Assembly: GCF_015223065.1 (NCBI RefSeq)
Contig: NZ_JADFBY010000001.1
Coordinates: forward strand, 1,178,001 to 1,242,000
DNA length: 64,000 nt
Direction of reading: 5' to 3'
Source: Mucilaginibacter sp. JRF
GTDB lineage: Bacteria > Bacteroidota > Bacteroidia > Sphingobacteriales > Sphingobacteriaceae
The notes beneath the pieces are model-generated. The model searched no databases and had not been told where the DNA came from. It saw only the letters and a list, made by a program, of their open reading frames with translations. Both the position numbers and the translations under genes were made by a program. The stretch's first letter is position 1, and the number at the start of each line of letters is the position of its first letter. Of the stretch, positions 17,068 through 27,800 are shown piece by piece.

Positions 17068-20000
17068 ATGCCGGTGCCTGTAAAAAAAATACTGCTAAAA
17101 ACGCTTAAAATAAGCGCTATCACTATTGTAAGTTTGTTGGCTCTGATGTTTCTGCTGCCCTACCTGTTTCCTGAAACGGTTACGCAGAAAATAAAACAAT
17201 GGGCAGGCAACAGCATCAACGGTAAAATATCATTTACCGACACACGCTTGTCATTCTTTAAAAAATTCCCATCGTTAACCCTTACGCTGAATGATTTTGT
17301 ATTGAACGGCAGTGCTCCGTTCACAAAGGACACATTGGTTTCGGCGAAGGAAATATCATTGGCAATTGATATTTCATCGGTATTTAAAAGCAAGATCAAC
17401 ATCAACAAAATATACCTGAGCAACGCGTTGTTTAACATTCAGGTTGATAGCACCGGCAATGCCAATTACAACGTGTATAAATCAACCGGGGCTAAAGCTA
17501 ATAACCCGGCTGATACGGCGAGCGCATCATTAGGAATAGAGCAGATATTGGTTGAGAATAGTCGTTTGGTATATAATGACCGCTCTATGCCGATGCAGAT
17601 CAATGCCCGAGGCTTTAACTATAAAGGCAATGGCGATCTGAGTAAAGACGTATTCGACCTGTATTCACATACCGATGCCACATCTGTTGATTTTTATTAT
17701 GGCGGCAAGGCTTACGTGCTCAACAAAAAGGTTAACGCCGATCTGGTAACCAGCATCAATACCAAATCTTTAGCGTTTGCATTTCAAAAGAATGACCTGC
17801 TGATCAACCAGCTTCCGGTGAATTTCAAGGGGCGGTTCGAGTTTTTGAAGGATGGTTACGATATGAGTTTCAAGATACGATCTGACCAAAACAACCTGAG
17901 CGATATTTTCACCGCCATACCCGATGAGTACGCCAAACTGGCCCACGGAATTGATGTTAGAGGTAATGGAATTATTCAACTCAACCTTATCGGTAAATAC
18001 ATAGCCGCCAAAAACATTATGCCCGATCTGAGCCTGAGTATGAACATCAGGAATGGTTACGTGGGCAATAAAAGCACTCCTGCCCCTGTTAAAAACCTGT
18101 ACCTTAATATGGATGTTAAGCTACCCGCCTTAAACCCTGATAGCTTGAACCTGAATGTTGACTCGATCTACTTCAACATCGGTAAAGATTATTTTGGTTC
18201 GGTATTAAAAGTGAGAGGTATACAATCGCCATATATTTTTGCCAAGGTAAATACCGAGATCGATCTGGAGCAATGGTATAAGGCGTTTGGCATTAAACCG
18301 TTCCAGGTTAAGGGTCGGTTTGGTATGCATCTATTGGCCGATGGCAAGTACACCACCGGCATAAAACGAACAGGCTTAAGGCAAAAGGTGGACACCGTAA
18401 TAACCAGCATTCCTAAATTCACAATACGTTCAAAGTTCAGAAACGGCTACGTTAAATACACCATACTCCCCGAAGCACTAAAGAATATCAGCTTTGACCT
18501 TAATGCATCCTGCCCCGATAATGATATCTCAAACGCCAAAGTTGAGATAAGCAGCCTGAATGCCGAAGCGCTTAATAATTACATTAAAGGCTATCTCAAC
18601 TTTAGCAATAAAGCGGGTGCACTTATTAACGCGGGCATCAAAGCCAAATTTAAACTGGATGATATTAAAAAATTCTATCCGCTGGATAAGAGTATAGACG
18701 TACGGGGTGATATTAATGCCGATCTGCAAACTAAAGGCCATTACATTCCGGCTCGTAGAGTATTCCCGGTTACTAATGCTCACATTGCATGGGTTAACGG
18801 TTATTTTAAAACTCAATACTACCCAAACCCGGTACAAAACATACAGGTAAATACTGATATTTATAACAATACAGGCTCGTTGAAAGGCTTAAAGGTTAAC
18901 ATCAAACCAGTATCATTCAATTTTGAGGGGCAGCCATTTTTACTGCGAGCCAACCTCCGCAACTTTGATGATCTGGACTATCAGCTTAGCTCAAGGGGTA
19001 GCCTTGATATTGGTAAAATATATCGAGTATTCGCCATGAAGGGTTATGATGTTAAGGGTTTCATCAGCACCAACTTTTCGTTAAAAGGCAAACAAAGCGA
19101 TGCCACAGCGGGGAGATACGATAAGCTTGATAACTCGGGCAGCATGAAGGTGCGTAACATTACATTACGATCGGAATTGTTCCCTAAACCATTCGTTATA
19201 AAAACAGGAGTATTTAGCTTCAACCAGGATAAAATGAACTTTGACCAGTTCAGGGCTAAGTATGGTAAATCAACCCTGGTGCTTAACGGTGCCTTGTCAA
19301 ATGTTATTGGTTATGCACTTCAACCTAAATCGCCACTTAAGGGCGAATTTAAGCTAAACAGCGATTTAATTATAGCCGATGATTTTATGGCTTTTGCAGG
19401 GACACCAGCTACAGAGAAGCCGAGCAAGACAAACGGCACAGGTGTTATTTTAATACCTGAAAACCTTGATCTTGGTTTTACCGCCAACGTAAAGAAAGTT
19501 AAATACAACGGACTTGATATTAACGATGCCAAAGGCCAGATGAACATCAGCAACGGTAAGCTGATGCTTAAAGAAACAGGTTTTACAATGATAGGCGCAC
19601 CGGTAGTGATGGATGCAACCTATGGCAGCCTTAGTCCGCAAAAAGCACATTTTGATTACCATATTGATGCCAAAGAATTTGATATACAAAGAGCATATCG
19701 CGAGGTAAAATTGTTTCATGATATGGCTTCATCAGCGGCTTATGTGCATGGTATAGTATCATTAAATTACCAGTTAAGCGGTAAGCTTAATGGCGATATG
19801 ATGCCGATATACCCATCATTAAAAGGTGGCGGTGTCTTATCAGTAAAAAAGGTAAAGGTGCGTGGGTTTAAACTATTCAGCGCGGTGGGCAAAAAAACCG
19901 GGCGCGATAGTTTAGGTCGTGGCGATATAACCAAGGTGGATGTTAAAACAACCATCGCCAACAATATAATCACCATTGAACGTACCAAGATGCGCATGGC

Positions 20001-20232
20001 AGGTTTCCGTCCGCGTATTGAGGGACAGATAAGTTTCAGCGGTAACCTTAACCTTAAATTCAGGCTTGGCTTACCACCCTTTGGTATATTAGGCATACCG
20101 ATGACCATTACCGGAACTCAGGAAAAACCTAAGATACGCTTGGGCAGAGGTAAGAAAGAAGATGAATTGCAGGAAGAAAGGAAGAAGAATAAGCAACTCA
20201 ATTCCATAAACGAAGAACCCTTCAGGCGATAA
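17068..20232 (+). CDS. AsmA-family protein, large membrane-anchored
   Basis: About 1054 residues. One N-terminal membrane helix (KILLKTLKISAITIVSLLAL) is followed by the AsmA N-terminal domain (SFTDTRLSFFKKFPSLTLTL) and, at the end, an AsmA_2-like C-terminal region (GGGVLSVKKVKVRGFKLFS ... GILGIPMTITGTQEKPKIRL). The long middle is beta-rich repeats, as in bridge-like AsmA/TamB proteins believed to move lipids between inner and outer membrane. The tail after residue 1030 is Lys/Glu-rich. ATG 17068 is chosen because it directly precedes the basic segment before the helix; ATG 17044 and TTG 17023 are in frame and possible. It stands alone, with the GH106 gene convergent. Confidence 0.87.
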   Translation: MPVPVKKILLKTLKISAITIVSLLALMFLLPYLFPETVTQKIKQWAGNSINGKISFTDTRLSFFKKFPSLTLTLNDFVLNGSAPFTKDTLVSAKEISLAIDISSVFKSKININKIYLSNALFNIQVDSTGNANYNVYKSTGAKANNPADTASASLGIEQILVENSRLVYNDRSMPMQINARGFNYKGNGDLSKDVFDLYSHTDATSVDFYYGGKAYVLNKKVNADLVTSINTKSLAFAFQKNDLLINQLPVNFKGRFEFLKDGYDMSFKIRSDQNNLSDIFTAIPDEYAKLAHGIDVRGNGIIQLNLIGKYIAAKNIMPDLSLSMNIRNGYVGNKSTPAPVKNLYLNMDVKLPALNPDSLNLNVDSIYFNIGKDYFGSVLKVRGIQSPYIFAKVNTEIDLEQWYKAFGIKPFQVKGRFGMHLLADGKYTTGIKRTGLRQKVDTVITSIPKFTIRSKFRNGYVKYTILPEALKNISFDLNASCPDNDISNAKVEISSLNAEALNNYIKGYLNFSNKAGALINAGIKAKFKLDDIKKFYPLDKSIDVRGDINADLQTKGHYIPARRVFPVTNAHIAWVNGYFKTQYYPNPVQNIQVNTDIYNNTGSLKGLKVNIKPVSFNFEGQPFLLRANLRNFDDLDYQLSSRGSLDIGKIYRVFAMKGYDVKGFISTNFSLKGKQSDATAGRYDKLDNSGSMKVRNITLRSELFPKPFVIKTGVFSFNQDKMNFDQFRAKYGKSTLVLNGALSNVIGYALQPKSPLKGEFKLNSDLIIADDFMAFAGTPATEKPSKTNGTGVILIPENLDLGFTANVKKVKYNGLDINDAKGQMNISNGKLMLKETGFTMIGAPVVMDATYGSLSPQKAHFDYHIDAKEFDIQRAYREVKLFHDMASSAAYVHGIVSLNYQLSGKLNGDMMPIYPSLKGGGVLSVKKVKVRGFKLFSAVGKKTGRDSLGRGDITKVDVKTTIANNIITIERTKMRMAGFRPRIEGQISFSGNLNLKFRLGLPPFGILGIPMTITGTQEKPKIRLGRGKKEDELQEERKKNKQLNSINEEPFRR

Positions 20233-20248
20233 CTTGAAGGGTTCTTCG
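20211..20248. terminator. Bidirectional terminator overlapping the end of the AsmA gene
   Basis: Perfect 14-base arms CGAAGAACCCTTCA / TGAAGGGTTCTTCG with a 10-base loop. The left arm encodes the last residues of the AsmA protein and the loop contains its stop codon. The GH106 stop lies 6 bases beyond, so the hairpin also serves the minus strand. Confidence 0.75.
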
Positions 20249-20253
20249 TTTGA

Positions 20254-23200
20254 TCACTTTTCAACCGATATAGTTACCGGGCCAAGCAATCCGCTGTTTC
20301 TTAGCGGTGCAGCTTTATCGGGGCCGCTTATGGTCCATGTTTTTCGTTGATCTTCGGGCAGGGCGGCATCATAAACCAACCTGTTGAACCAGGTACTGGT
20401 TACTTCAACCTGTAATGAGTTTTTGCCGTTAACAATGGCATCGCTAACATCCAACCGGTAAGGTGCCGACCATACCGTGCCCATATCCTTTCCGTTCAGG
20501 GTTACTTTAGCTATCATGGCAACATTGCCCAGGTCAATTGAATAATGATCTGCCTTTTGATCCGCTTGTACATTAAAGGTTGTTGAGTAGACTGCCGTAC
20601 CCGAAAATGCTTTAGCTTCGGCTGACATATCCATATCCTTCCAAGGTTTTAATTCATTCACTTGTATAGCTTTTGGCGCGCCCCATCCATCCGGGAAAGC
20701 GATATTCCAACCATCTGTAAACTTTATAACGGAGGCCGTTTTCAAATTCCGGATATTGCCTGATTTGGAATTATGGTCAAAAACAACAAAGCAAGAACCC
20801 GCCTGCGGCAGATCAAGTTGCAAAGATGTTCTATCTCCGTTTACTTTACTCTCGAGTGGAGTTACCTTGCCCGTCACAGGGTCCCATAGTTCAATATTTC
20901 CGGTGTTTCTGAAACTGAGCGTTCCGGTGAATGGCCCTCCTTTAGGCGCGGTCACAAAATACCAGTCGGCACCCTCTGTTTTGCGGTGCGTCCAAAGCGC
21001 ATTGCCTCCTGTAACATCAGGGCTGATATTTAACTTTACTAATGCATCATTTAAGCTCATCCGGGAGAATATCGCCCCCTTGCCTATCCGTCGCATACCT
21101 GTTGTTTTTGTATCACCCCAAATATTTTTTACAGCAATATTAAATCGCACCTGAGCTTTGATGCCACCGCTAAGGGTTACTAATTCTTTTGGAGCATTGC
21201 CAATTACAGTTGCACCGGCACGTATCAGGTCATACAGCTTTTCGAGGGTTTGGGGTAGCATGTGCGTTGTTTCGGGCAGCCACAATACACGGTATTGTAT
21301 ACCCTCGGGAGTAACCAGCATACCATTTGCTACGTTAAGCCTGTTAAGCAAAACATCAGGATTACAATAATCATACTTAAAACCATCCGGAAAAGGCGCA
21401 TGCTGATCGGGTTTATGGCCGATCTCGTCACCCAGATACCAAAGCACATCTGATACCGGCTTGCCCCGCTCCTGCATATAGCTGCAACGGGCAAAATACG
21501 CGTTGAGTTGCGGCATATGTTTCCACCAGGTTTGCTGCCTTAAAAACGGTGTGCCGATGTTTGATCCAAAAGATGTACCCGGCTTGAGCGAATCGGCTTT
21601 GGGGTTGTGGGTGTAGGTATGATAAACTAAATGCGTCACTCCTTCAACCATATTAATGTTAGCCACCTCTTTCAGCATAGGCCACTGCTCATCCCAGGTA
21701 AGTTCAAATGAGGTAAATGCTTCGGCACCTAAGCGGGGTTTACCATACATGCGCGCTGCCGATGCTGCCGGTTTTATAGGTTTAAAGTTGAGCGAGCCTA
21801 CAAAGTAATTGTTAAAGGGCTGCCAAAATTCGCACATGGGCACATCAGCGAACTTATAATACTCTAAAATATCGGCAGGAAAAACATCTCCCGCGGCTGT
21901 TTCGTAGGATACGGCCAGGTTGTTGGCTTTGGCCAATTGCGACATACGCCCGTAGAACTTATTGGTGTACAGATCGTTGATGGTATAGCGCCAGTCGTGC
22001 AAGAAACGAAAGGTGGTTTCCTGATCCTTTAGCACATAGCCAAATATAGCGGGCAGCCACTTCCTTAGTTGATAGCCCGATATGCGGCTAAACTCAGCCT
22101 CCATATTATCCGTCCAGGTTTGTGTTTCGCATTCCCAGCTATCCATCAGCATACCCTTTAACAAACCTCCGCTCAAGGCACCATTATTACCCGAAAGCTT
22201 ACCAATGTACCCTGCAAAATGAGCGTTTGCCCCAGCTTCCGAAAGTTTGTTTGATTCCCATCCGGTACCTTCCGGCGGCGCGGGACCGTTTTGCTTACCT
22301 GTGTTTACGTGGCCTATGCGCAGTATTGTCCATTTCCCTGCCGGGGCTTTCCATTTCAGGTTGCCGTCGGTATCGGTCATTTTAGTTATATCGATGATCT
22401 GCGCAGGGTCGATATATGTTTTTTTCGATTGATTATATTTTACGCCATCGCGGTCAATGTTTCGCAGCGTCCACCCGGCCTCGGCCTCCCAGTTGTTTTT
22501 GCGTGATGCCGAAAAGAAACGGATATACTTAAGCGTCATATCGTGCTTGTTCTCTATCCATATTTTAACTTTCTTAACTCCCTTTGTTTCCGAACAGGCA
22601 AGCGTAACCGGCTGCCCATCCTGAAAATTAGCCGCCGGGACATCGGTGCTCAACATCTGTGCTGTTTTGCCATTAGCCAGCAAAGCTTCAACCTTTATCC
22701 TGACGCCGGGAGCATAGTTCCAGGCATGGCTCATGCTGTTCACACTGGGCAATTCAATGGTACGGATAGTTACTGTATCGGCAAATGTGGCCTCGGCTGT
22801 ATATGGTTCCCCGTTTTCGGCAGCAGCCAGGCGTACAGTTTTTTCGGTACTGCTTGTTAGTACATCGGCCCATGCAATGTTGCCGCTACCCTGTGCCTGT
22901 TGTGGCATAAGTGGTTTGCCTGAATCTCCGGCGGGTGTCGGGAAAGCCAATACGGTAATATCCTTATAATCGCGCCAGGCTTCGGTACTGGGTTGTGGTT
23001 TATCTAAATGAATGGTTAACACACCTTTGCCTCCGGTTATGTCGGTTCTGCTCCAGGCCAGATGGCGCATAGCGTTGGCCGGTTTTATCCACGGGCCACC
23101 GGCCATAGCCCAACCCGGGCAGTTTTGCATAGTAAACCGTAAGCCTAAACGCTGGCTCTCTACCGCGGCATGGTGAATGGCATCCTCCCACAACGGACTA

Positions 23201-23532
23201 AGACAAGCTATCTGAGGTGTAACACCCGGCCAGGGGCCACCAAACTGACCATGAAAGAGTTGTATACCCGAAATACCCGACCGTTGGATAGCCTCCAGAT
23301 CAGCCGTTAAGCCCGGTTTAGAAACATTCCCGCCTATCAGGTGAAACCAGGTTTCGGGATAATAAACCTTATCGGGCGAGCGAAAGGCAATCTTATCATT
23401 ATCGCTAAAAGCGCTGTTAAGCTGCGCAGCTGGTGGCACTATGGGGCTAACCTGTGCGAATAATGTGTAGGCGGTTAGTATAACTTGAAATGCAACAAAT
23501 AATGAGATAATGAGCCGGTTTTTGAAGCGCAT
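20254..23532 (-). CDS. GH106-type alpha-L-rhamnosidase, secreted
   Basis: 1092 residues, in the usual range for GH106. A signal peptide (LIISLFVAFQVILTAYTLFA then Q) precedes the family's first conserved block: YYPETWFHLIGGNVSKPGLT, ADLEAIQRSGISGIQLF and TMQNCPGWAMAGGPW. Further blocks are LKGMLMDSWECETQTWTDNM and GAEAFTSFELTWDEQWPM, which contain the acidic residues expected in the active site. The C-terminal 150 residues form a jelly-roll carbohydrate-binding-like domain (GNVAMIAKVTLNGKDMGTVW, NSLQVEVTSTWFNRL). It releases terminal L-rhamnose from plant or algal glycans in the periplasm, feeding the rha operon. It is monocistronic with its own promoter at 23572-23600. Confidence 0.9.
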   Translation of the reverse strand: MRFKNRLIISLFVAFQVILTAYTLFAQVSPIVPPAAQLNSAFSDNDKIAFRSPDKVYYPETWFHLIGGNVSKPGLTADLEAIQRSGISGIQLFHGQFGGPWPGVTPQIACLSPLWEDAIHHAAVESQRLGLRFTMQNCPGWAMAGGPWIKPANAMRHLAWSRTDITGGKGVLTIHLDKPQPSTEAWRDYKDITVLAFPTPAGDSGKPLMPQQAQGSGNIAWADVLTSSTEKTVRLAAAENGEPYTAEATFADTVTIRTIELPSVNSMSHAWNYAPGVRIKVEALLANGKTAQMLSTDVPAANFQDGQPVTLACSETKGVKKVKIWIENKHDMTLKYIRFFSASRKNNWEAEAGWTLRNIDRDGVKYNQSKKTYIDPAQIIDITKMTDTDGNLKWKAPAGKWTILRIGHVNTGKQNGPAPPEGTGWESNKLSEAGANAHFAGYIGKLSGNNGALSGGLLKGMLMDSWECETQTWTDNMEAEFSRISGYQLRKWLPAIFGYVLKDQETTFRFLHDWRYTINDLYTNKFYGRMSQLAKANNLAVSYETAAGDVFPADILEYYKFADVPMCEFWQPFNNYFVGSLNFKPIKPAASAARMYGKPRLGAEAFTSFELTWDEQWPMLKEVANINMVEGVTHLVYHTYTHNPKADSLKPGTSFGSNIGTPFLRQQTWWKHMPQLNAYFARCSYMQERGKPVSDVLWYLGDEIGHKPDQHAPFPDGFKYDYCNPDVLLNRLNVANGMLVTPEGIQYRVLWLPETTHMLPQTLEKLYDLIRAGATVIGNAPKELVTLSGGIKAQVRFNIAVKNIWGDTKTTGMRRIGKGAIFSRMSLNDALVKLNISPDVTGGNALWTHRKTEGADWYFVTAPKGGPFTGTLSFRNTGNIELWDPVTGKVTPLESKVNGDRTSLQLDLPQAGSCFVVFDHNSKSGNIRNLKTASVIKFTDGWNIAFPDGWGAPKAIQVNELKPWKDMDMSAEAKAFSGTAVYSTTFNVQADQKADHYSIDLGNVAMIAKVTLNGKDMGTVWSAPYRLDVSDAIVNGKNSLQVEVTSTWFNRLVYDAALPEDQRKTWTISGPDKAAPLRNSGLLGPVTISVEK

Positions 23533-23571
23533 ATTAGGTTATAAATTAGATAGATAATGGAGAGTATCTAC

Positions 23572-23600
23572 CAAATATAATTATTTGATGCTTGCTCAAT
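23572..23600 (-). promoter_or_regulatory. Promoter of the GH106 gene
   Basis: Minus-strand ATTG (23597-23600), a 17-base spacer and a perfect TATATTTG (23572-23579), 39 bases before the ATG. It gives the rhamnosidase an expression unit separate from rhaT-rhaD-rhaI-kinase. Confidence 0.5.
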
Positions 23601-23648
23601 GCTAAAATGCTTTTCCTTTTTAATACTCAAGTATCGCCACAAACAAAA

Positions 23649-23680
23649 AATCTCCGGATAGAACTTGCCTACCGGAGATT
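23649..23680 (-). terminator. Terminator of the TolC-RND-adaptor operon
   Basis: Perfect 9-base arms AATCTCCGG / CCGGAGATT with a 14-base loop, followed on the minus strand by a run of U residues (plus-strand A-run at 23643-23650). It lies 48 bases after the adaptor stop and is a convincing rho-independent terminator. Confidence 0.8.
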
Positions 23681-23728
23681 CAACACACAACGCCAACATA
23701 TTTACAGGTTGGTTTATCTTTCTGTATT

Positions 23729-24838
23729 TTATTTTGCCGAGGCTATCTTTACCTCGCTGCTATCACGTAATTCTTCTGACGCGGTTTTAATGATATTGTC
23801 GCCCGCGTTAAGGCTGCCAAAAACCTCGGTTTGATCATTAGCTTCCCTACCGGTTTCAACAGGCACCCAGTAAGCTTTACCTCCTGATACACGTATTACA
23901 TAAACACCTTTGGTTGAATTAAGCACCGCCTTTGTAGGCACTATAAAAGCTTCGGTGCCATTTAGTGGCACATGCACCTCGGCCACCATACCGGGTAATA
24001 GCTTTTTGTCTTTGTTGATCACGTCCATCTCGGTACGTTGGGCACGCAGGCGTGCATCTAAAGCGCCCGAAAGGCGACTTACTTTAGCTGTAAATGTTTC
24101 GCCGGGGAATGCCTTAATGGTAAAGCTAACCTCGCTTTTACCGGCCAAAGCACCGGTGTAGCTTTCGGGCACGCTTATGGCTAAGCGTAACTTGCCTTGC
24201 TCCTGCAAAGTAAACACAGGCAATTCCGATCCCTTACCTGATGGGCCTACATAGGCACCCGCGCTAACATTACGCGCGGTTATCACACCATCAAAAGGGG
24301 CGCGTATTTGTAAATAGTTGCGGTTATCGCCCACCTCGCGATAAGCTGCCTTGGCCGATTCAAGCTGTGCAAGGTCCGAGTTTTGTTTTGCTAATGCCAG
24401 ATCAAGCTCATTGGGCGATACCGTGCCCGGTGTTTTGCTGGTTTCGAGCAAACGCTCATAAGTAGCTTTGCTGGCCTGATAAACCGCCTCCTGTGAGCGC
24501 AGGCGTGATTGGGCCCCGGATAGTTGCGAGTTATATTCCGGTGCTTCCATCACAGCTAATAACTGTCCCGCCTTAACCTCTGAACCTATATCAACATAAA
24601 GCTTTTTGATAAAACTGCTTACCTTGGCATAAAGGTCCACCTGTTGGTAGGCCACCAGTTCACCCGGTACAGAGAATGAGCTGTTGAGTACGCCTTTTTT
24701 TAATGATACTATTTCCTGCGTTGCGGCTTCTTCAGTAGCGCCTTCCTTTTTCTCCTCGGTAGCATGCGACGCGCAGGACTGTACAGCCACGGAAAACGCC
24801 AGGAAACTAATTATATTTAATACTTTTAACTTGTTCAT
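23729..24838 (-). CDS. RND efflux periplasmic adaptor subunit (lipoprotein)
   Basis: 369 residues. The lipoprotein signal ends AVQSC. Membrane-fusion-protein layout: beta-barrel start VSLKKGVLNSSFSVPGELVA, lipoyl half LYVDIGSEVKAGQLLAVMEA, an alpha-hairpin (residues about 95-160, SQLSGAQSRLRSQEAVYQAS), second lipoyl half APFDGVITARNVSAGAYV, then beta-barrel and membrane-proximal domains. It bridges the RND permease and TolC. It overlaps the permease gene by 4 bases and is last in the operon, the reverse of the more usual adaptor-first order. Confidence 0.92.
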   Translation of the reverse strand: MNKLKVLNIISFLAFSVAVQSCASHATEEKKEGATEEAATQEIVSLKKGVLNSSFSVPGELVAYQQVDLYAKVSSFIKKLYVDIGSEVKAGQLLAVMEAPEYNSQLSGAQSRLRSQEAVYQASKATYERLLETSKTPGTVSPNELDLALAKQNSDLAQLESAKAAYREVGDNRNYLQIRAPFDGVITARNVSAGAYVGPSGKGSELPVFTLQEQGKLRLAISVPESYTGALAGKSEVSFTIKAFPGETFTAKVSRLSGALDARLRAQRTEMDVINKDKKLLPGMVAEVHVPLNGTEAFIVPTKAVLNSTKGVYVIRVSGGKAYWVPVETGREANDQTEVFGSLNAGDNIIKTASEELRDSSEVKIASAK

Positions 24839-27800
24839 ATTGTGTTGTTGTTGGCTTTGTTGGTGTTTACATAAAACTTGCTTTCTTCATCTTCAGGGTC
24901 GAGCGATACGCTTTGGGTAGTTGCCTTACCCTGCCCCCAGGCAAATGCCAGTGGTAGTATAAATAAGGCTGCGAATGTCGAAGCGATAAGTCCGCCTACT
25001 ACCGCCCTGCCCAATGGCGACGATTGATCGCCCGCTTCACCTAATCCGCTAGCCATTGGTATCATACCCACCACCATAGCCAGTGCTGTCATCAGGATGG
25101 GGCGCATACGCAAGGCGGCGGCTTCGAGAGCTGATTTTGTCGAATCGCCATTATGTTTACGCAACTGCTCAGCATTGGTAATAAGCAGTACCGCGTTTGA
25201 TATAGATACACCTACCGACATGATCATACCCATGTACGATTGCAGGTTAAGTGTTGACCCGGTAAGCATCAGCAATGCAAGCGACCCTAAAATTACAGCG
25301 GGCACGGTAGCCAATACCACCGCTGATACTTTAAAGGACTGGAAGTTGGCGGCCAGCATTAAAAAGATAACCACAATGGCCACTATCAAACCACTTTCTA
25401 AGCTATCCATAGTATCGGTAAGGGTTTGGCTAAGGCCTATCATTTCCACATTCAAACCACGAGGTAATTCGCCAAGGGATGCTATGGCTTTTTGAACATC
25501 CTTAGTAGCATGGCCTAAGTCCTTATCATTCAGGTTTGCTGTTACTGATAGTACCGGCATAGCACCAAGGTTGTCATTCTCACCATAAGTAGTGCTTGGT
25601 GTAATAGTAGCTACATCGCTTAGTACCGGGCGGGCTGCATTTTTTAGTAATGGAGTTTCGCCAATATCGGTCAGGCTGCTCATTTTGCTTTCGGGTACTT
25701 GTATTTGTACACTGTAGCTGTAGCCCGATTTTTCATCAACCCATATATTTTTCTCGGTAAAACGGGATGATGAGGTTGAAGCGACAAGCGAACGTGAGAT
25801 ATCATTCATATCAACCCCTAACTGGGCTGCACGTACACGATCAACCTCTACATTTATTGACGGGTATTTGGTTGATTGCCCCAGCTGCACATCACGCAGA
25901 TATTCAATTTGCTTCAGCTTATCTATCACCTTTTGGGCATAAGCCTCATTAAGTGTTTTGTTTCGACCTGATACACGTACCTCAACCGGTGTTGGCGAAC
26001 CCTGACTCAGAATCTTATCAGTAAGTTCTATCGGCTCGAATGATAGTTTAAGCTCGGGCATATCCTTACCTATACGGGCGCGGATCTTTTCTTTCAATTC
26101 ATCCAAATTGGCGTGATAGTCCTCCTTTAATGCCACTTGAATTACAGCCTCGTGCGGTTGTGCCATCCATAAAAATATCGGGCTTATAGAAAACAACGAC
26201 GGGTGCGTACCCACGTAAGCAGATGTTATGGATATATTTTCAGGGCCGGTAATGCTCTTTATAGCGTTAATGGCATTGAGGGTTTTATTCTCGGTTGTTT
26301 CGATACGGGTACCTTCGGCGGCACGTAATCGAACCTGAAATTGCCCGCCGTTCACCTTTGGTAACACATCACGACCAATGCTGCCCATCATTAGCCCTGC
26401 GGCTAAAATGGAGATAAGCAGGTAGCCGATAACTATGCTGCGCCTGTATGGCAGTATTCGTTCAATAAAGCTCATATAACGCTGGCGGATACGCTCAAAC
26501 CGGCTTACTTTTTCTCCCTCGTTGTGCTTAAACAGCTGTTCTTTTTGCGCCCAGGTATCGTGTTCGCCATCACCGTTCAATCCGGATGCAGCGAATTCCT
26601 CAGCATCGGTCATATCCTCACCTGATGGTTTTTTGTGGTGCTTAACTGTCATTATCCAGTTGGCCATTACCGGCACAAAGGTTTGCGCCAAAAAATACGA
26701 CACAACCATACTGAAACCAATAGCCAGCGCTAACGGCAAAAACAATGAACCCGGTATACCACCCATTGAGAACGCAGGCGCGAATACCGCCAAAATACAG
26801 AACAGAATGAGCAACTTAGGGAAAGCGATCTCCTTACAGGCATCCCATATAGCTAAGGCCTTGGGTTTACCCATATCAAAATGCTGGTGAATATTCTCGA
26901 TAGTAACTGTGCTTTCATCAACCAAAATACCGATGGCCAATGCCAGTCCGCTAAGCGTCATGATGTTGATGGTTTGGCCAAACAAGCTCAAGAACAACAC
27001 CGCCGAAATAATAGCGATAGGTATGGTCAATATCACGATACAGGCACCGCGAACATCACCCAAAAACAGCAATACCATTAAGCCGGTAAGTATAGCGCCA
27101 ATGGCTCCCTCGCTCAATAGGCTTTTCACCGAGTTGATCACGTAGGTACTCTGGTCAAACTCGTAGCTTACTTTAACATCATCCGGTAGCTGACTTTGGA
27201 TGCGAGGAATGGCTTTTTTAAGATTTTGAACCACCTCCCAGGTAGAGGCATCAGCACTTTTGGCTACGTTAAGATAAACCGAACGCTTGCCATTCACTAA
27301 GCCATAGCCTACGGTAACGTCGGCACCATCCTCAACCTTGGCAACATCGCGCAGGTAAAGGTTTTGTACGCCTCCTTTAAACAGCGGTATGTTCTCAAAA
27401 TCCTTAATTGTATGCTCGGTGGTATTGGTTGGGGTGATATAGTTTTTATCGCCAATACGAACGTTGCCCGATGGCGCTGTTAAGTTATTTACCCGCAATG
27501 CTTCAACCAACTGATCAGTGGTCATGTTGTGTGAGCGCAGCATCTCCGGGTCGGCCTTGATCACCACTGTGCGCACGTTACCACCAAACGGAGGTGGCGC
27601 CACCAAACCCGGAATTGTAGTGAATGATGCCCTTACGTATACGTTAGCCAGGTCGAGCAACTCGTTATTACCGCGTTTGTTACTGCTCAATACCAACTGC
27701 CCTACCGGCAATGTTGAGGCATCAAAACGAATGATAAATGGCGGGTTTGATCCCGGTGGGAAGATAGCCTGAATACGGTTGGCAAAAGCGCTTACCTCGG

